Positions 8,831-17,944 of a stretch of 64,000 nt of DNA are shown here, one piece after another. The DNA comes from Pirellula sp. (lineage in GTDB: Bacteria > Planctomycetota > Planctomycetia > Pirellulales > PNKZ01), in NCBI GenBank assembly GCA_013822735.1, contig PNKZ01000002.1, forward strand, positions 310,001 through 374,000. The letters are read 5' to 3'. The translations under genes and the position numbers were made by a program. Each line of letters begins with the position of its first letter. Position 1 is the stretch's first letter. The notes beneath the pieces are model-generated. The model ran no database searches. It saw only the letters and a list, made by a program, of their open reading frames with translations, and was not told the origin of the DNA.

Positions 8831-10255
8831 TTACCCCGCCTTGATCGCCGCCACGAGATCGAGCACCGCCTTCTTGCCGTCGGCGAAATACATCAGCGTG
8901 TTGTCGGCGGCAAAGAGCGGATTCGGAATGCCCGCGAAGCCCGGGCTCAGGCTCCGTTTTACGACGACGACCGTGCGCGCCTGATCGACGTTCAAGATCG
9001 GCATCCCCGCGATCGGGCTCTTCGGGTCCGTGCGGGCCATCGGGTTCACGACGTCGTTGGCGCCGAGCACGATGGCGACGTCGGTCTCCGGAAACATCGG
9101 GTTGATGTCGTCCATTTCCCGCATCAGGTCGTAGGGCACGTTCGCCTCGGCCAAGAGCACGTTCATGTGCCCCGGCATGCGGCCGGCCACCGGATGGATG
9201 GCGTAAAGCACCTCAATACCTTTCGATTGCAACAGGTTTGCCAAGTCGCGTACCGAGTGTTGAGCCTGCGCCACGGCCAAACCGTAGCCCGGCACGATCA
9301 CGACCCGACGGGCCGTGTCGAAGAGCATGGCGATCTCTTCCGGTCCGGCCGACTTGACCTTGCCGCCGTAGACATCGTCGGCCGAAGGGCCGGAAGTTGC
9401 CGTGCCGCCGAAGCCGCCGAAGAGCACGTTCGTGAGGGACCGGTTCATCGCTTTGCACATGATCTGGCAAAGGATGATGCCGCTGGCGCCGACGAGCGAG
9501 CCGGCGATCACCAGCACGTTATTGTCGATCACGAAACCGCTCGCGGCGGCGGCGATGCCGGAGTAGCTATTGAGCAAGCAAATGACCACCGGCATGTCGG
9601 CCCCGCCGATCGGCATGGTGAGCAGAACGCCGAGTGCCGAAGCGACGATCACGAGGAGCCAATACACGTACCAAGCGCTCGGGACCGCGGCGACCCACCA
9701 GGTGAGCAGCAACACGACGACGGCCAGACCGGCGTTGATGACGTGCTGCGCCGGGAAACTCCACGGCTTCTTGAACTGTTCGTATTCTTGCAGCTTCGCG
9801 AAGGCGGCGAGCGAGCCCCAGAACGTGATGGCGCCGATGACGCCTGTGGCCGCCGTGGCGAGGATCATTTGACCATACGCCTCGGGATGCGCGCCGTGTT
9901 TCAGCGCGGCTTGGAGTTCCGCGCCCGCCACTAGCAACGAGGCGGCCCCGCCGAAGCCGTTGAGCAGCGCCACCATCTGCGGCATGGAAGTCATCGGGGC
10001 GCGAATGGCGAGCACGCCGCCGATGCCGCCGCCGAGCAGCAATGCAAGCAAGATGCGAACAGTGCCGCCGACGCCCGCTTCACGACCCAACAACACCGGG
10101 TACTCGTAAAACGCGGCGACAATGGCGATGGCCATGCCGATCGCGCCGTAAAGATTTCCCTGCACCGCCGTGCGCGGCCGCGCCATGAGCTTAAACGCCA
10201 TGATGAACAGCATCGATGCGGTCAGGTACGCGAGATTGAGCCAAGCAGAACTCAT
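8831..10255 (-). CDS. pntB: NAD(P) transhydrogenase subunit beta
   Basis: A 474-residue subunit of the proton-translocating transhydrogenase, which reduces NADP+ with NADH using the proton gradient. The first ~270 residues are hydrophobic (domain II, several helices with GGIGGVLAIRAPMTSMPQMVALLNGFGG). The last ~180 form the NADP(H)-binding domain III, with GYGLAVAQAQHSVRDL, VLGANDVVNPMAR and the closing KRSLSPGFAGIPNPLF. The ATG at 10255 gives MSSAWLNLAYL, the usual start. Last gene of the pntAA-pntAB-pntB operon. Confidence 0.95.
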   Translation of the reverse strand: MSSAWLNLAYLTASMLFIMAFKLMARPRTAVQGNLYGAIGMAIAIVAAFYEYPVLLGREAGVGGTVRILLALLLGGGIGGVLAIRAPMTSMPQMVALLNGFGGAASLLVAGAELQAALKHGAHPEAYGQMILATAATGVIGAITFWGSLAAFAKLQEYEQFKKPWSFPAQHVINAGLAVVVLLLTWWVAAVPSAWYVYWLLVIVASALGVLLTMPIGGADMPVVICLLNSYSGIAAAASGFVIDNNVLVIAGSLVGASGIILCQIMCKAMNRSLTNVLFGGFGGTATSGPSADDVYGGKVKSAGPEEIAMLFDTARRVVIVPGYGLAVAQAQHSVRDLANLLQSKGIEVLYAIHPVAGRMPGHMNVLLAEANVPYDLMREMDDINPMFPETDVAIVLGANDVVNPMARTDPKSPIAGMPILNVDQARTVVVVKRSLSPGFAGIPNPLFAADNTLMYFADGKKAVLDLVAAIKAG

Positions 10256-10316
10256 AGGCGATTGTTCGCAGCGGGCCGTTATCAAAAGGAAAGAAAACGT
10301 CGAACCGGCCGACTTA

Positions 10317-10655
10317 CTACTTTTTCTTAAACATCATCAGCATCCGGTGCGTGACCAGAAATCCGCCGACGACGTTGATCATGGCAAACACTGCTGCAAC
10401 AAAGCCGAGCGACGTGGCGAACCAGCCGGCCGTCGCTGCGGCCGCGCCCGTCGCCACCATCGAGCCGACGATCGTGATGCCCGACACCGCGTTGGAGCCC
10501 GACGTCAGCGGCGTATGCAAGATCGGCGGCACCTTCGTGATAACTTCGAAACCGACCCACATGGCTAGGAGGAACACCGTGAGTAGGCGGATGAATTGAT
10601 CGAACCCGCCGACAGATTCGGCGAGCAAGCACAATTGAAAAGTCATCGTCGGCAT
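10317..10655 (-). CDS. pntAB: NAD(P) transhydrogenase alpha subunit 2, membrane part
   Basis: A 112-residue hydrophobic protein equal to the membrane C-terminal part of enterobacterial PntA: three to four helices, with FLLAMWVGFEVITKVPPILHTPLTSGSNAVSGI, a conserved family block. The split alpha subunit (separate soluble AA and membrane AB genes) is the form found in Rhodospirillum and many other bacteria. A second ATG lies three codons downstream and could be the real start. It ends in a Lys cluster, facing the cytoplasm. It lies 43 bases after pntAA and 61 before pntB, consistent with one transcript. Confidence 0.93.
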   Translation of the reverse strand: MPTMTFQLCLLAESVGGFDQFIRLLTVFLLAMWVGFEVITKVPPILHTPLTSGSNAVSGITIVGSMVATGAAAATAGWFATSLGFVAAVFAMINVVGGFLVTHRMLMMFKKK

Positions 10656-10698
10656 CGGTCGTCTCCCAGTTCCGCGGTCGGCAATCCGAATTTCGCAG

Positions 10699-11856
10699 TT
10701 ACGCCGTCTTGTTCAAAAGTTCCAGTACCCGTGCATGCACGACCTGTCCGTCGCGCGTAATGAGCGTGTCGCGAATGATCTCGTCTTCCAGATTGAAGGC
10801 GGGCATTCCCGTCTTCACCAAGTGCAGCAAAAACGTGGCGACGTTCTTCGCAAACATCTGGCTGGCGTGGTAGGGCACCAAGGCCGGCAGGTTGCGCGGC
10901 CCGAGGATTTGTACGCCGTTTTCGACGATGTTCTGCCCCAGCCGCGTGAGTTCGCAGTTGCCGCCTCGTTCGGCGGCGACGTCGACGATGACGGAGCCCG
11001 GCGCCATGGCATGCACCATTTCGGCGGTCACGAGAATCGGCGCACGTTTTCCCGGCACGGCGGCGGTGGTGATTACCACGTCGCTCGCGGCGACTGTTTT
11101 CTTCATCAGCTCGCGCTGTCGCGCGATGGCCGTTTCGTCGAGTTGTTTGGCATAGCCCCCCTGCCCTTCCGCGGCGGCCGTCTCCAGGGGCAACTCGACA
11201 AACTTCGCGCCCAGGCTTTCCACTTGTTCTTTTGCCGCCGCGCGCACGTCGTAAGCTTCTACCACCGCGCCGAGTCGCTTCGCTGAGGCGATTGCTTGCA
11301 AGCCGGCCACCCCTGCTCCGACGACAAACACTTTCGCCGGCGAGATCGTACCGGCGGCCGTCATCATCATCGGAAACATTTTCGGCAGCGCGTCGGCGGC
11401 CAGCAGCACGGCTTTGTAGCCGGCGACCGTGGCCATCGAGGAGAGCACGTCCATGCTCTGTGCGCGCGTGATGCGTGGAATGAGCTCCAGCGCAAAGTGT
11501 GCGACGCCGAGCGCCGCGAGTTGCTGCGCGGCCTTCGGTTCGCCGAGCGGGTCGCTCATGCCGATGAGCGTTTGTCCGCGTCTCAACAGGCCGAGGTCCG
11601 TCACGCCGTTTTCCAAGTTGGCGCCGAGCGAGCGAACCTGCACGACGATATCGGCGTCCTGAAACACTTCTTGCCGGCTTACGGCCAACACCGCCCCACG
11701 TTCGCGATACGCGGCGTCGGGGTATCCGGCGGCGGTGCCGGCACCCTGCTCGACGACGATTTCCAGCCCCGCTTTGGTAAGCTGCGCCAGCGCCGTGGGG
11801 ACCAGTGCCACACGATGCTCGCCCGGGAAAGTTTCCTGAACGACGCCGACTTTCAT
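10699..11856 (-). CDS. pntAA: NAD(P) transhydrogenase alpha subunit 1, NAD(H)-binding
   Basis: A 385-residue soluble subunit (domain I) that binds NAD(H), related to alanine dehydrogenase. It begins MKVGVVQETFPGEHRVALVP, contains VVEQGAGTAAGYPDAAY and the Rossmann segment VVGAGVAGLQAIASAKRLGAVVEAYD about residue 170, and ends in ARVLELLNKTA. These are full-length family features with no gap. It is the first gene of the operon; the ~300 bases upstream are shared with the divergent ribosomal operon. Confidence 0.95.
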   Translation of the reverse strand: MKVGVVQETFPGEHRVALVPTALAQLTKAGLEIVVEQGAGTAAGYPDAAYRERGAVLAVSRQEVFQDADIVVQVRSLGANLENGVTDLGLLRRGQTLIGMSDPLGEPKAAQQLAALGVAHFALELIPRITRAQSMDVLSSMATVAGYKAVLLAADALPKMFPMMMTAAGTISPAKVFVVGAGVAGLQAIASAKRLGAVVEAYDVRAAAKEQVESLGAKFVELPLETAAAEGQGGYAKQLDETAIARQRELMKKTVAASDVVITTAAVPGKRAPILVTAEMVHAMAPGSVIVDVAAERGGNCELTRLGQNIVENGVQILGPRNLPALVPYHASQMFAKNVATFLLHLVKTGMPAFNLEDEIIRDTLITRDGQVVHARVLELLNKTA

Positions 11857-12156
11857 GGGCCCTACCGTTGGTGTTTGGGAGCCGATCGTCCGATAACAGA
11901 TAATCTTCGAGTTTCGCAGAGCGGGAAACGGGCCCTTTCCCGGGGAACCGGGAAAACACGTCTAGGGCGAACACGCCCGTTCGCCGTTCCCCCCTGTCGG
12001 GACGAGCCCAAGCCTAAGTTGCCGGCCTTGAACTCGCAAGTGGCGAACGCTAGACTGCTTAATTCTCATGTTTGCGAGGGCCTCGTCCGGAGCGTTTCCG
12101 CCCGACGCCGGCACCGCAATTTCGCCCGTATTTCTTCCGCCGTAGCTGATTTCAAA
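11857..12156. other. Divergent intergenic region pntAA / rplM
   Basis: Three hundred bases without a gene between two divergent operons. It holds a good rightward promoter for rplM-rpsI near 12028-12056. A C-rich run (CCGTTCCCCCCTGTC near 11981-12000) is visible. A leftward promoter for the transhydrogenase genes must also be here but is not clear by eye. Confidence 0.5.
12028..12056 (+). promoter_or_regulatory. Promoter of rplM-rpsI
   Basis: TTGAAC (12028-12033), a 17-base spacer and TAGACT (12051-12056) match the sigma70 consensus at 4/6 and 4/6 with optimal spacing. Predicted transcription starts near 12063, giving a leader of about 95 bases before rplM, long enough for a ribosomal-protein regulatory structure. 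Confidence 0.5.
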
Positions 12157-12594
12157 ATGTTGACCAAATCGTTTCTCGCCAAGCCGGGTGAAGTCGAACA
12201 AAAGTGGTACCTCGTCGACGCCAATGACAAGGTCGTCGGTAAGCTGGCCACGAAGATCGCCATGATCCTCATGGGCAAGCACCGCCCGACCTACACTCCC
12301 CACGTCGACACCGGCGAGTACGTCGTCGTGATCAATTGCGAAAAGGTGGTTCTCACCGGTCGCAAGTGGGAGAAGAAGGAATACACCTACTACACCGGCT
12401 ACACGAATCTCCGCCGCGAAACCGCCGGTGAGCGTTTGGCCAACAAGCCGGAAGAAGTGCTCAAGGAAGCCGTCCGCCGCATGTTGCCGAAGAACAAGCT
12501 CGCCGTGCAAATGCTCGACAAGCTAAAGATCTACGCCGGCACCGAGCACCCGCACCAAGCTCAAAATCCGCAGCCGAAAGATTTGGGCGTCTAA
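12157..12594 (+). CDS. rplM: 50S ribosomal protein L13
   Basis: A 145-residue large-subunit protein. Family blocks visible in order are KWYLVDANDKVVGKLATKIA, LMGKHRPTYTPHVDTGEYVVVINCEKVVLTGRKW, YYTGYTNLRRETAGERLANKPEEVLKEAVRRMLPKNKL and the C-terminal LKIYAGTEHPHQAQNP (each shown by its key residues in the translation). Length is normal. The ATG at 12157 gives a start typical of L13; the frame stays open upstream but that stretch is unlike any L13. Followed after 75 bases by rpsI, the conserved L13-S9 pair. Confidence 0.97.
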   Translation: MLTKSFLAKPGEVEQKWYLVDANDKVVGKLATKIAMILMGKHRPTYTPHVDTGEYVVVINCEKVVLTGRKWEKKEYTYYTGYTNLRRETAGERLANKPEEVLKEAVRRMLPKNKLAVQMLDKLKIYAGTEHPHQAQNPQPKDLGV

Positions 12595-12669
12595 AGAATA
12601 CGTTTGTTTCCCTACACCGTTCGCCTGACGCGGCCGTTTGAACGCCGCGAAGAGTCTTAAGAGGAAGAT

Positions 12670-13077
12670 ATGACGACCGCTGAGAAGAAGATCAACGAAA
12701 CGACCGGCACCGGCCGGCGCAAGACGGCCGTGGCTCGCGTACGCGTGCGTGCCGGAACGGGCAACATCGTCGTCAACGGGAAGCCGCTCGGCGAGTTCTT
12801 CGCCAACGAGCACGATCGCTACACGGTGATCTCGGCCTTGGAACTTTGTGATCGTCGCACCGTCGTCGACCTGACGATCACGGTCTCCGGCGGCGGCACG
12901 ACCGGCCAATCCGGCGCTTGCCGCATGGGCATCGCCCGCGCTTTGAAGCTGTGGGACGCCACGCTCGAAGAGCCGATCCGCAAGAATCGCTTGCTCACGC
13001 GCGATAGCCGCATGAAGGAACGCAAGAAGTACGGCTTCCGCGGTGCCCGTCGCGGTACGCAATTCTCGAAGCGTTAA
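12670..13077 (+). CDS. rpsI: 30S ribosomal protein S9
   Basis: A 135-residue small-subunit protein. GTGRRKTAVARVRVRAGTG and IVVNGKPLGEFF near the N terminus, SGGGTTGQSGACRMGIARAL in the middle and the C-terminal TRDSRMKERKKYGFRGARRGTQFSKR show S9. The C-terminal FSKR tail, which reaches the P-site tRNA, is intact. The region before it reads GFRGARRGT rather than the common GLKKARRAP, a lineage variation. The ribosome binding site GAGGAAG precedes the ATG. A strong terminator follows. Confidence 0.97.
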   Translation: MTTAEKKINETTGTGRRKTAVARVRVRAGTGNIVVNGKPLGEFFANEHDRYTVISALELCDRRTVVDLTITVSGGGTTGQSGACRMGIARALKLWDATLEEPIRKNRLLTRDSRMKERKKYGFRGARRGTQFSKR

Positions 13078-13118
13078 TTCGCCTGCCGGCGACTATCGCC
13101 GAGCGAGTACGAATCACG

Positions 13119-13155
13119 AAAAAACCCCGAGCCGCGTGCGGCCCGGGGTTTTTTC
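13119..13155. terminator. Bidirectional terminator after rpsI
   Basis: A hairpin with AAAAAACCCCG on the left and CGGGGTTTTTT on the right, enclosing GCCGC/GCGGC, lies between the convergent ends of rpsI (13077) and the propeller gene (13189). The A and T tracts let it work in both directions. Confidence 0.9.
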
Positions 13156-13188
13156 TTGCGCCGGCCTTGGAAGCTGTCGAAGCTCGTC

Positions 13189-14679
13189 CTACTCCGCAAA
13201 TCGGTACGCATACACATCGGCGTCGCGCACGACGAAGCGGAGCCGCACCGTCTTGCCGGCCAGCGACGAAACGTCCGTGCCGTTTTTCCAGGCGAACGGA
13301 CCGTCGATCTTGTCGCCGAACAGTTCCGGCGCGTCCTTCAGCGTGAAACCGGGGATCGGTTTGCCGGCCTCGTCTTGAATCTCCACCTGCACGGTGCCCG
13401 CGGCACTCGTGGCGTAGTTGAGCTCCAATCGCTTGCCGGTGAACCGCAGAGGCTTGGTTACCAATTCCCCCGGCTCTCCTTCGGCGTGCAGGCTCGCGAT
13501 GCCGTCGAGGCGCAGCACCCCGCGCCGCATTCGATTCGACGGATAGCGGTAGTTCTCCGAGTAATACACGCTCATCTCGTCCGGGCCGGTTTGAACGAGG
13601 CCGTAGGCCGTCATGATGCTCCGGTCGCCCCAGTTCAACGGGTCGCGGCCCGGGCGAATGAAGGCTTGGAGAAACTCCCGATCGAACCGGAGCCCGTCGC
13701 GGCTGCTGAGAAACACGCCGTCGGAAATGCCGTTATGCCCTTCCAGCCCCGAGCGCTTCCCCATCAGTCGCTTGGGGAACATGAAGTAGTAGTGCGGCGC
13801 GCGGAAGTACGGCGTCGTTGCATTCGTATAAAGATGTTCCGCCTTGGTGTTGCCGAAGTCGATGGTCTGCGGATCGCTCCAAGTTGCAAAGTCGGGAGAA
13901 GTCGCCATGGCGACGGTCCGGATGCCGGCGGTCTGCAATTTCTTGTCGTCGTACTCGCTGCCGGCCGTCACGCGGTAGTAACTTCGATACTGGTTCGTCA
14001 CCGAGTCCCAAAACGCGATGTTTTGCGAGTCGAACGCTCCCTTCGTGATCACGGGCTCATCCGACGTGAGCCGCCAATGGATGCCGTCGACCGAGGCGAA
14101 CGACGAGAGCCCTTTTCCTTTGCCGTTGATCGAGCCGTACGTTTGCAACGCCTTGTAGCGCTCGTCGGCCGCGATGCCCGGTCGAGTATCGATGAACGGC
14201 GCAAAGTTGTGCGACGGATGGTCGACGACGATGTTGTTTTCTTTCGAGCCCTGGAATTCATAGAGCCCGAGCTTCGGCTTGGTAAAGGTGACGCCGTCTT
14301 TGCTCACGGCGAGGCAAGTCACTTGTCGCTCAAGCGAAGTGCGCTTGCTGCCGTCCTTGCCGAGGGGGCCCGGCTTCCAGCCGCGGTAGTACATCCGCAC
14401 TTCGTCGCCGTCGCGCAATACGGTGACAAAGGCGGAATAGTCGCCATCCCAAGGGGAATCGAATGCCAGAGCAACATTCGCAGGCACCGGTGAATGCAAT
14501 TGCAGCCGTGCGCCGCCGCTGATCGCTGCGGTTTGTCGGCGATCGACGAACAATTCACGGCGCGAACCTTGCTCGTAAACTGCAGGCGCCTCATCAGCCC
14601 CCGCGGACGACCAAGTTGAAAGCCAGGAAAACACGACGCCGAACAACCCGGCCACGAAAAAACGAAGAGGCAACGTCAT
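13189..14679 (-). CDS. Secreted beta-propeller glycosidase-like protein, copy A
   Basis: A 496-residue exported protein. The N terminus (MTLPLRFF then a hydrophobic stretch ending near ADEAPA) is a Sec signal peptide. The mature part starts with YEQGSRRELFVDRRQ and holds repeated beta-propeller-type strands with aromatic and Asp-rich loops (SPWDGDYSAFVTVLRDGDEVRMYYRGWKPG, EDKYKALQTYGS-like, YFMFPKRLMGKRSGLEGHNGISDGVFLSSRDG). This layout resembles five-bladed GH32/43/130-type propellers. A C-terminal beta-sandwich-like part follows (from about residue 400). No catalytic residues can be assigned with confidence and the substrate is unknown. It is a near-identical-length tandem paralogue of the next gene. 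An upstream TTG at 14697 is less likely than the ATG at 14679. Confidence 0.6.
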   Translation of the reverse strand: MTLPLRFFVAGLFGVVFSWLSTWSSAGADEAPAVYEQGSRRELFVDRRQTAAISGGARLQLHSPVPANVALAFDSPWDGDYSAFVTVLRDGDEVRMYYRGWKPGPLGKDGSKRTSLERQVTCLAVSKDGVTFTKPKLGLYEFQGSKENNIVVDHPSHNFAPFIDTRPGIAADERYKALQTYGSINGKGKGLSSFASVDGIHWRLTSDEPVITKGAFDSQNIAFWDSVTNQYRSYYRVTAGSEYDDKKLQTAGIRTVAMATSPDFATWSDPQTIDFGNTKAEHLYTNATTPYFRAPHYYFMFPKRLMGKRSGLEGHNGISDGVFLSSRDGLRFDREFLQAFIRPGRDPLNWGDRSIMTAYGLVQTGPDEMSVYYSENYRYPSNRMRRGVLRLDGIASLHAEGEPGELVTKPLRFTGKRLELNYATSAAGTVQVEIQDEAGKPIPGFTLKDAPELFGDKIDGPFAWKNGTDVSSLAGKTVRLRFVVRDADVYAYRFAE

Positions 14680-14760
14680 AGAGAAAGAATTCCGCAAAGA
14701 AAAGAGATGAAGTCAGGGAAGGGTGGAGAGAGCAACAGTCAACCGTCAACTCGGGCTTAG

Positions 14761-14780
14761 CCCGGCCGTCCACGGCCGGG
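14761..14780. repeat. GC-rich hairpin between the propeller paralogues
   Basis: CCCGGCCG and CGGCCGGG pair around TCCA, preceded by GGGCTTAGCCC. It lies in the 131-base gap between the two paralogues and could attenuate read-through. It resembles the CTCCRT-centred hairpins elsewhere in the window in having a short pyrimidine-rich centre, but has no T tract. Confidence 0.5.
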
Positions 14781-14810
14781 GTCGATCAGGAATCGCAGCC
14801 CGTAAACAAC

Positions 14811-16301
14811 CTAGTCCGCGAATCGATACGCATACACGTCCGCGTCGCGCACGACAAAACGGAGCCGCACCGTCTTGCCGGCAAGCGACGAAACATCTGT
14901 GCCGTTCTTCCAAGCGAACGTGCCGTCGATCTTGTCGCCAAACAGTTCCGTGGCGTCCTTCAGTGTGAAGCCGGGAATCGGCTTGCCGGCCTCGTCTTGA
15001 ATTTCCACCTGTACGGTTCCCACGGCGCTTGTCGCGTAGTTCAGCTCCAATCGCTTGCCGGTGAATTGCAGCGGTTTCGTCACGAGTTCCCCCGGCTGCG
15101 CGTCGGCGTGCAGGCTCGCGATGCCGTCGAGGCGCAGCACGCCGCGGCGAATATGATGCGACGGATAACGGTAGTTCTCCGAGTAGTACACGCTCATCTC
15201 GTCCGGGCCGGTTTGGATGATGCCGTAGGCGGTCATCATGCTCCGGTCGCCCCAGTTCAACTTGTCGCGCCCCGGGCGGATGAAGGCCTGCAGAAACTCG
15301 CGATCGAAATGCAATCCGTCGCGGCTGCTGAGAAACACGCCGTCGGAAATGCCTTTGTGCCCTTCCAGTCCGGAGCGATTCGACACGAACCGCTTAGGGA
15401 ACATGAAGTAGTAGTGCGGCGCGCGGAAATATGGAGTCGTCGCGTTCGTGTAGAACTGCTCCGGCTTGGCGTCGCCGAAGTCGATCATTTGCGGATCGGT
15501 CCAGGTCTTAAAGTCTTTCGACGTCGCTAGCGCGACGGTGCGCACGCCGCTCGGCTTCCATTGTTTGTCGTCAGTCACGCCGCCGGAAAACACGCGATAG
15601 TAGCTCCGGTATTCCTTCGTGTTCGGATCCCAAAAAGCCAGGTTTTGCGAGTCGAATGCCCCTTTCGTGATGACGGGTTTCTCCGAGATCACCCGCCAGC
15701 GAATACCGTCGGCCGAGGCGTACGCGGCCAAGCCGCCGCCGAGACCGTTGGTGGAGCGATGCGTTTGCAACGCCTTGTAACGTTCGTCGGCCGAAACGTC
15801 GGGCCGCGTGTCGATGAACGGCGTGAAGTTATGCGAAGGATGAGCGACGATGATGTTATTGTCTTTAGAGCCGGCGAATTCGATGAGCCCGAGCTTCGGC
15901 TTGGTGAACGTGATGCCGTCTTTGCTCACGGCGAGGCAGGCGAGCTGCGGTTGGTCGGCGCTCCGTTTGCCGTCCTTGTCGGGAGCGCCTGCCTTCCACC
16001 CGCGATAGTAAAAGCGCACTTCGTCGCCGTCGCGCAAGGCGGTGCAATAGCCGGAGAATTCGCCGTCCCACGGAGAGTCGAAAGCCAAAGCAATGTTCGC
16101 AGGCTGCGGCGAATGCAATTGCAGGCGAGCACCGCCGCTGATCGATTCCGTTTGTCGGCGATCGACGAACAATTCACGTCGTGAGCCCTGCTCGTAGACG
16201 GCCGGCTTATCGTCGGCAGCCTGCGCAGCGACCGCTTGAAAACTGAGCGGCAGCACGGCCCAGAGCAGCCAAGCAAATGGAAAGCGAAGCAATAGACTCA
16301 T
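14811..16301 (-). CDS. Secreted beta-propeller glycosidase-like protein, copy B
   Basis: A 496-residue exported protein with a signal peptide (MSLLLRFPFAWLLWAVLPL then AVAAQAADD). The mature chain is very similar to the downstream gene from YEQGSRRELFVDRRQ to the last residues (VVRDADVYAYRFAD against VVRDADVYAYRFAE). Both are 496 residues long from the preferred starts, so this is a recent tandem duplication without indels of note. Differences cluster in loops (SADQPQ, SGGVTDDKQW, STNGLGGGLAAYAS), which may shift substrate preference. The frame is open for 53 codons upstream of the preferred ATG, but the hydrophobic signal begins there. The family is a planctomycete-type secreted propeller; function is not established. 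Confidence 0.6.
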   Translation of the reverse strand: MSLLLRFPFAWLLWAVLPLSFQAVAAQAADDKPAVYEQGSRRELFVDRRQTESISGGARLQLHSPQPANIALAFDSPWDGEFSGYCTALRDGDEVRFYYRGWKAGAPDKDGKRSADQPQLACLAVSKDGITFTKPKLGLIEFAGSKDNNIIVAHPSHNFTPFIDTRPDVSADERYKALQTHRSTNGLGGGLAAYASADGIRWRVISEKPVITKGAFDSQNLAFWDPNTKEYRSYYRVFSGGVTDDKQWKPSGVRTVALATSKDFKTWTDPQMIDFGDAKPEQFYTNATTPYFRAPHYYFMFPKRFVSNRSGLEGHKGISDGVFLSSRDGLHFDREFLQAFIRPGRDKLNWGDRSMMTAYGIIQTGPDEMSVYYSENYRYPSHHIRRGVLRLDGIASLHADAQPGELVTKPLQFTGKRLELNYATSAVGTVQVEIQDEAGKPIPGFTLKDATELFGDKIDGTFAWKNGTDVSSLAGKTVRLRFVVRDADVYAYRFAD

Positions 16302-16498
16302 GGCGGGGAAGCTCCGTACGAAGTTCGAGAGGCGGGAGCGAGGTGAGGCAGGAGGAAAGCGAGCTGCGCGCTCAACATAACCCCGGGTGCGCGGCGAGTC
16401 TAGAATTTTCGCGATTGCGCTTTGACGCGTGCCGCACGTCGCGCCACAATCGGTCGCCAACCCGAGCCCCTCCTTGAGTACCGTGTCTTGAGTACTGT

Positions 16499-17839
16499 GT
16501 GAGTGACCGTTCCCCTAGTATCGACAAGCCGGCGTTGCGCGGGGCGGTACGTCTCAGCTACGTTGCCGCCGTGCTTTGGGCCGCGGGGAACGTGCTTTCC
16601 AGCGGGCTGCTTTTGGTGTACTTAGCACGCGCGCTCGGCGCGACCGGCCTGCAAGTGTCGTTACTGCAGGCCGCGCCGGCGCTGGTGGGGCTGTTGCGAC
16701 TTTTCACTCCGGCGCTGATCTTGAAGTTTGGCACGGCGAAGCGCGTCTGCCTGCTGACGAGCGTTGTCGCCTACGCGCTCTTGGCGCTGGTGCCGATCGT
16801 TGTCGGCTTCGGCGGAAAGGCGTCGTTGGGCGCTTTACTCTGGTTACTTTGCGTCCATCAACTGTTGGAGCAAATGGCAACGGTCGCTCTATGGACTTGG
16901 CTCGGCGACCTCGTACCGCGGCGATTGCGCGGCCGCTACTTCGGTCGCCGCAATATTCTGCAGCTCTGCGTGCTCATACCGTTGCTGCCGGCGAGCGGTT
17001 GGGCCGTCGATGCGCTGAAGCGACACTTCCCCGAGCAGCCGGGCGTGCCGTATGTCCTTGCCGTCGCGATCGGCACGGCGTTGCTGTTGCTGTCGCTCGT
17101 GCCGCTCGTCTCCATGCCTGCCGGGGACTCGGGCACGACGAAGTCGCCGCTCGGCAATGTCCGCAATCTCGCCGACTTGTTGCTGCAACCGCTCTTCGAT
17201 AAGGCCTCGCGACGGCTGTTACTCTTCGGCTGCTGGTTCTCCTTCTTCAACGGGCTGTTCTCGACGGCCCAGAATATCTTTCCCAAGGCCGTGCTCGGCT
17301 TGGAGCTGGGAGCGATGAATCTGATGCAGGCGACGATGCGCCTCGGGCAGATCGGCGTGAGTGCGGCCGCGGGCCCGATCAGCGACCGTCGCGGTAACCG
17401 GCCCGTGCTGGTCGCTTGCCAGTTGCTCGTCGGCACGGCGCCGCTGTTCTATTTTGTCGCCTCGCCCGAGCAGCCGTATTGGCTTTACGGCGCGTGGATT
17501 TTGTGGTCGGCGTATGCCGGCATCAACATCTGTTTGCCGAATCTCACCATGCGCTTGGCTCCGCCCGGCCGGCATGCGGCGAACCTCGCTGCGTACTACG
17601 CGCTGACGAGCGTCTTCCTGACGGCGGGCACATTTCTGGGCGGCTATCTCTTCGATCTCTACCCGAAGCAAACGTGGGACGTCCTCGGCTGGTCGCTCGA
17701 TCGCTACACTCTGGCGTTTCTCTTGGCTTGGATCACGCGCTCTGCCGGTGCCGGCATTGTTGCGACCGTGCCGGAGCCGGGCGTGGGGCGACACGTGACT
17801 TTGGCGAAGGGCGACAAAGGGTCTGGAGCGCGGGAATAA
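16499..17839 (+). CDS. Major facilitator superfamily transporter
   Basis: A 446-residue inner-membrane carrier with about 12 hydrophobic segments. The conserved loop 2-3 position reads LILKFGTAKRVCLL, and the second half repeats the pattern as GPISDRRGNRPVLVACQ (DRxGxRP, the MFS A-motif). It starts at a GTG; no nearby ATG gives the same N terminus. Divergent from propeller copy B with a 197-base gap, so it may be coregulated with it and import a product, but the substrate cannot be read from the sequence. A VWA-protein gene follows after 105 bases. Confidence 0.8.
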   Translation: MSDRSPSIDKPALRGAVRLSYVAAVLWAAGNVLSSGLLLVYLARALGATGLQVSLLQAAPALVGLLRLFTPALILKFGTAKRVCLLTSVVAYALLALVPIVVGFGGKASLGALLWLLCVHQLLEQMATVALWTWLGDLVPRRLRGRYFGRRNILQLCVLIPLLPASGWAVDALKRHFPEQPGVPYVLAVAIGTALLLLSLVPLVSMPAGDSGTTKSPLGNVRNLADLLLQPLFDKASRRLLLFGCWFSFFNGLFSTAQNIFPKAVLGLELGAMNLMQATMRLGQIGVSAAAGPISDRRGNRPVLVACQLLVGTAPLFYFVASPEQPYWLYGAWILWSAYAGINICLPNLTMRLAPPGRHAANLAAYYALTSVFLTAGTFLGGYLFDLYPKQTWDVLGWSLDRYTLAFLLAWITRSAGAGIVATVPEPGVGRHVTLAKGDKGSGARE

Positions 17840-17944
17840 TCCGGGGCATCGGCTGCGAATGATTTGCCGACTATCGCACTTCGTTTGATCTTCCTTCGCC
17901 CGCTTCGATCATCTTTCACCTCACGCTCGTGGGAGTGCTCCGCC

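Noticed and set aside
10643-11974. A 443-codon minus-strand frame overlapping pntAA in another phase
   Set aside because: Arg/Gly-rich with no motif, while pntAA in the other phase has a clear Rossmann fold and correct length.
13156-14493. A long plus-strand frame opposite propeller copy A
   Set aside because: The minus-strand protein has a signal peptide and a paralogue of equal length; the plus-strand frame has neither.
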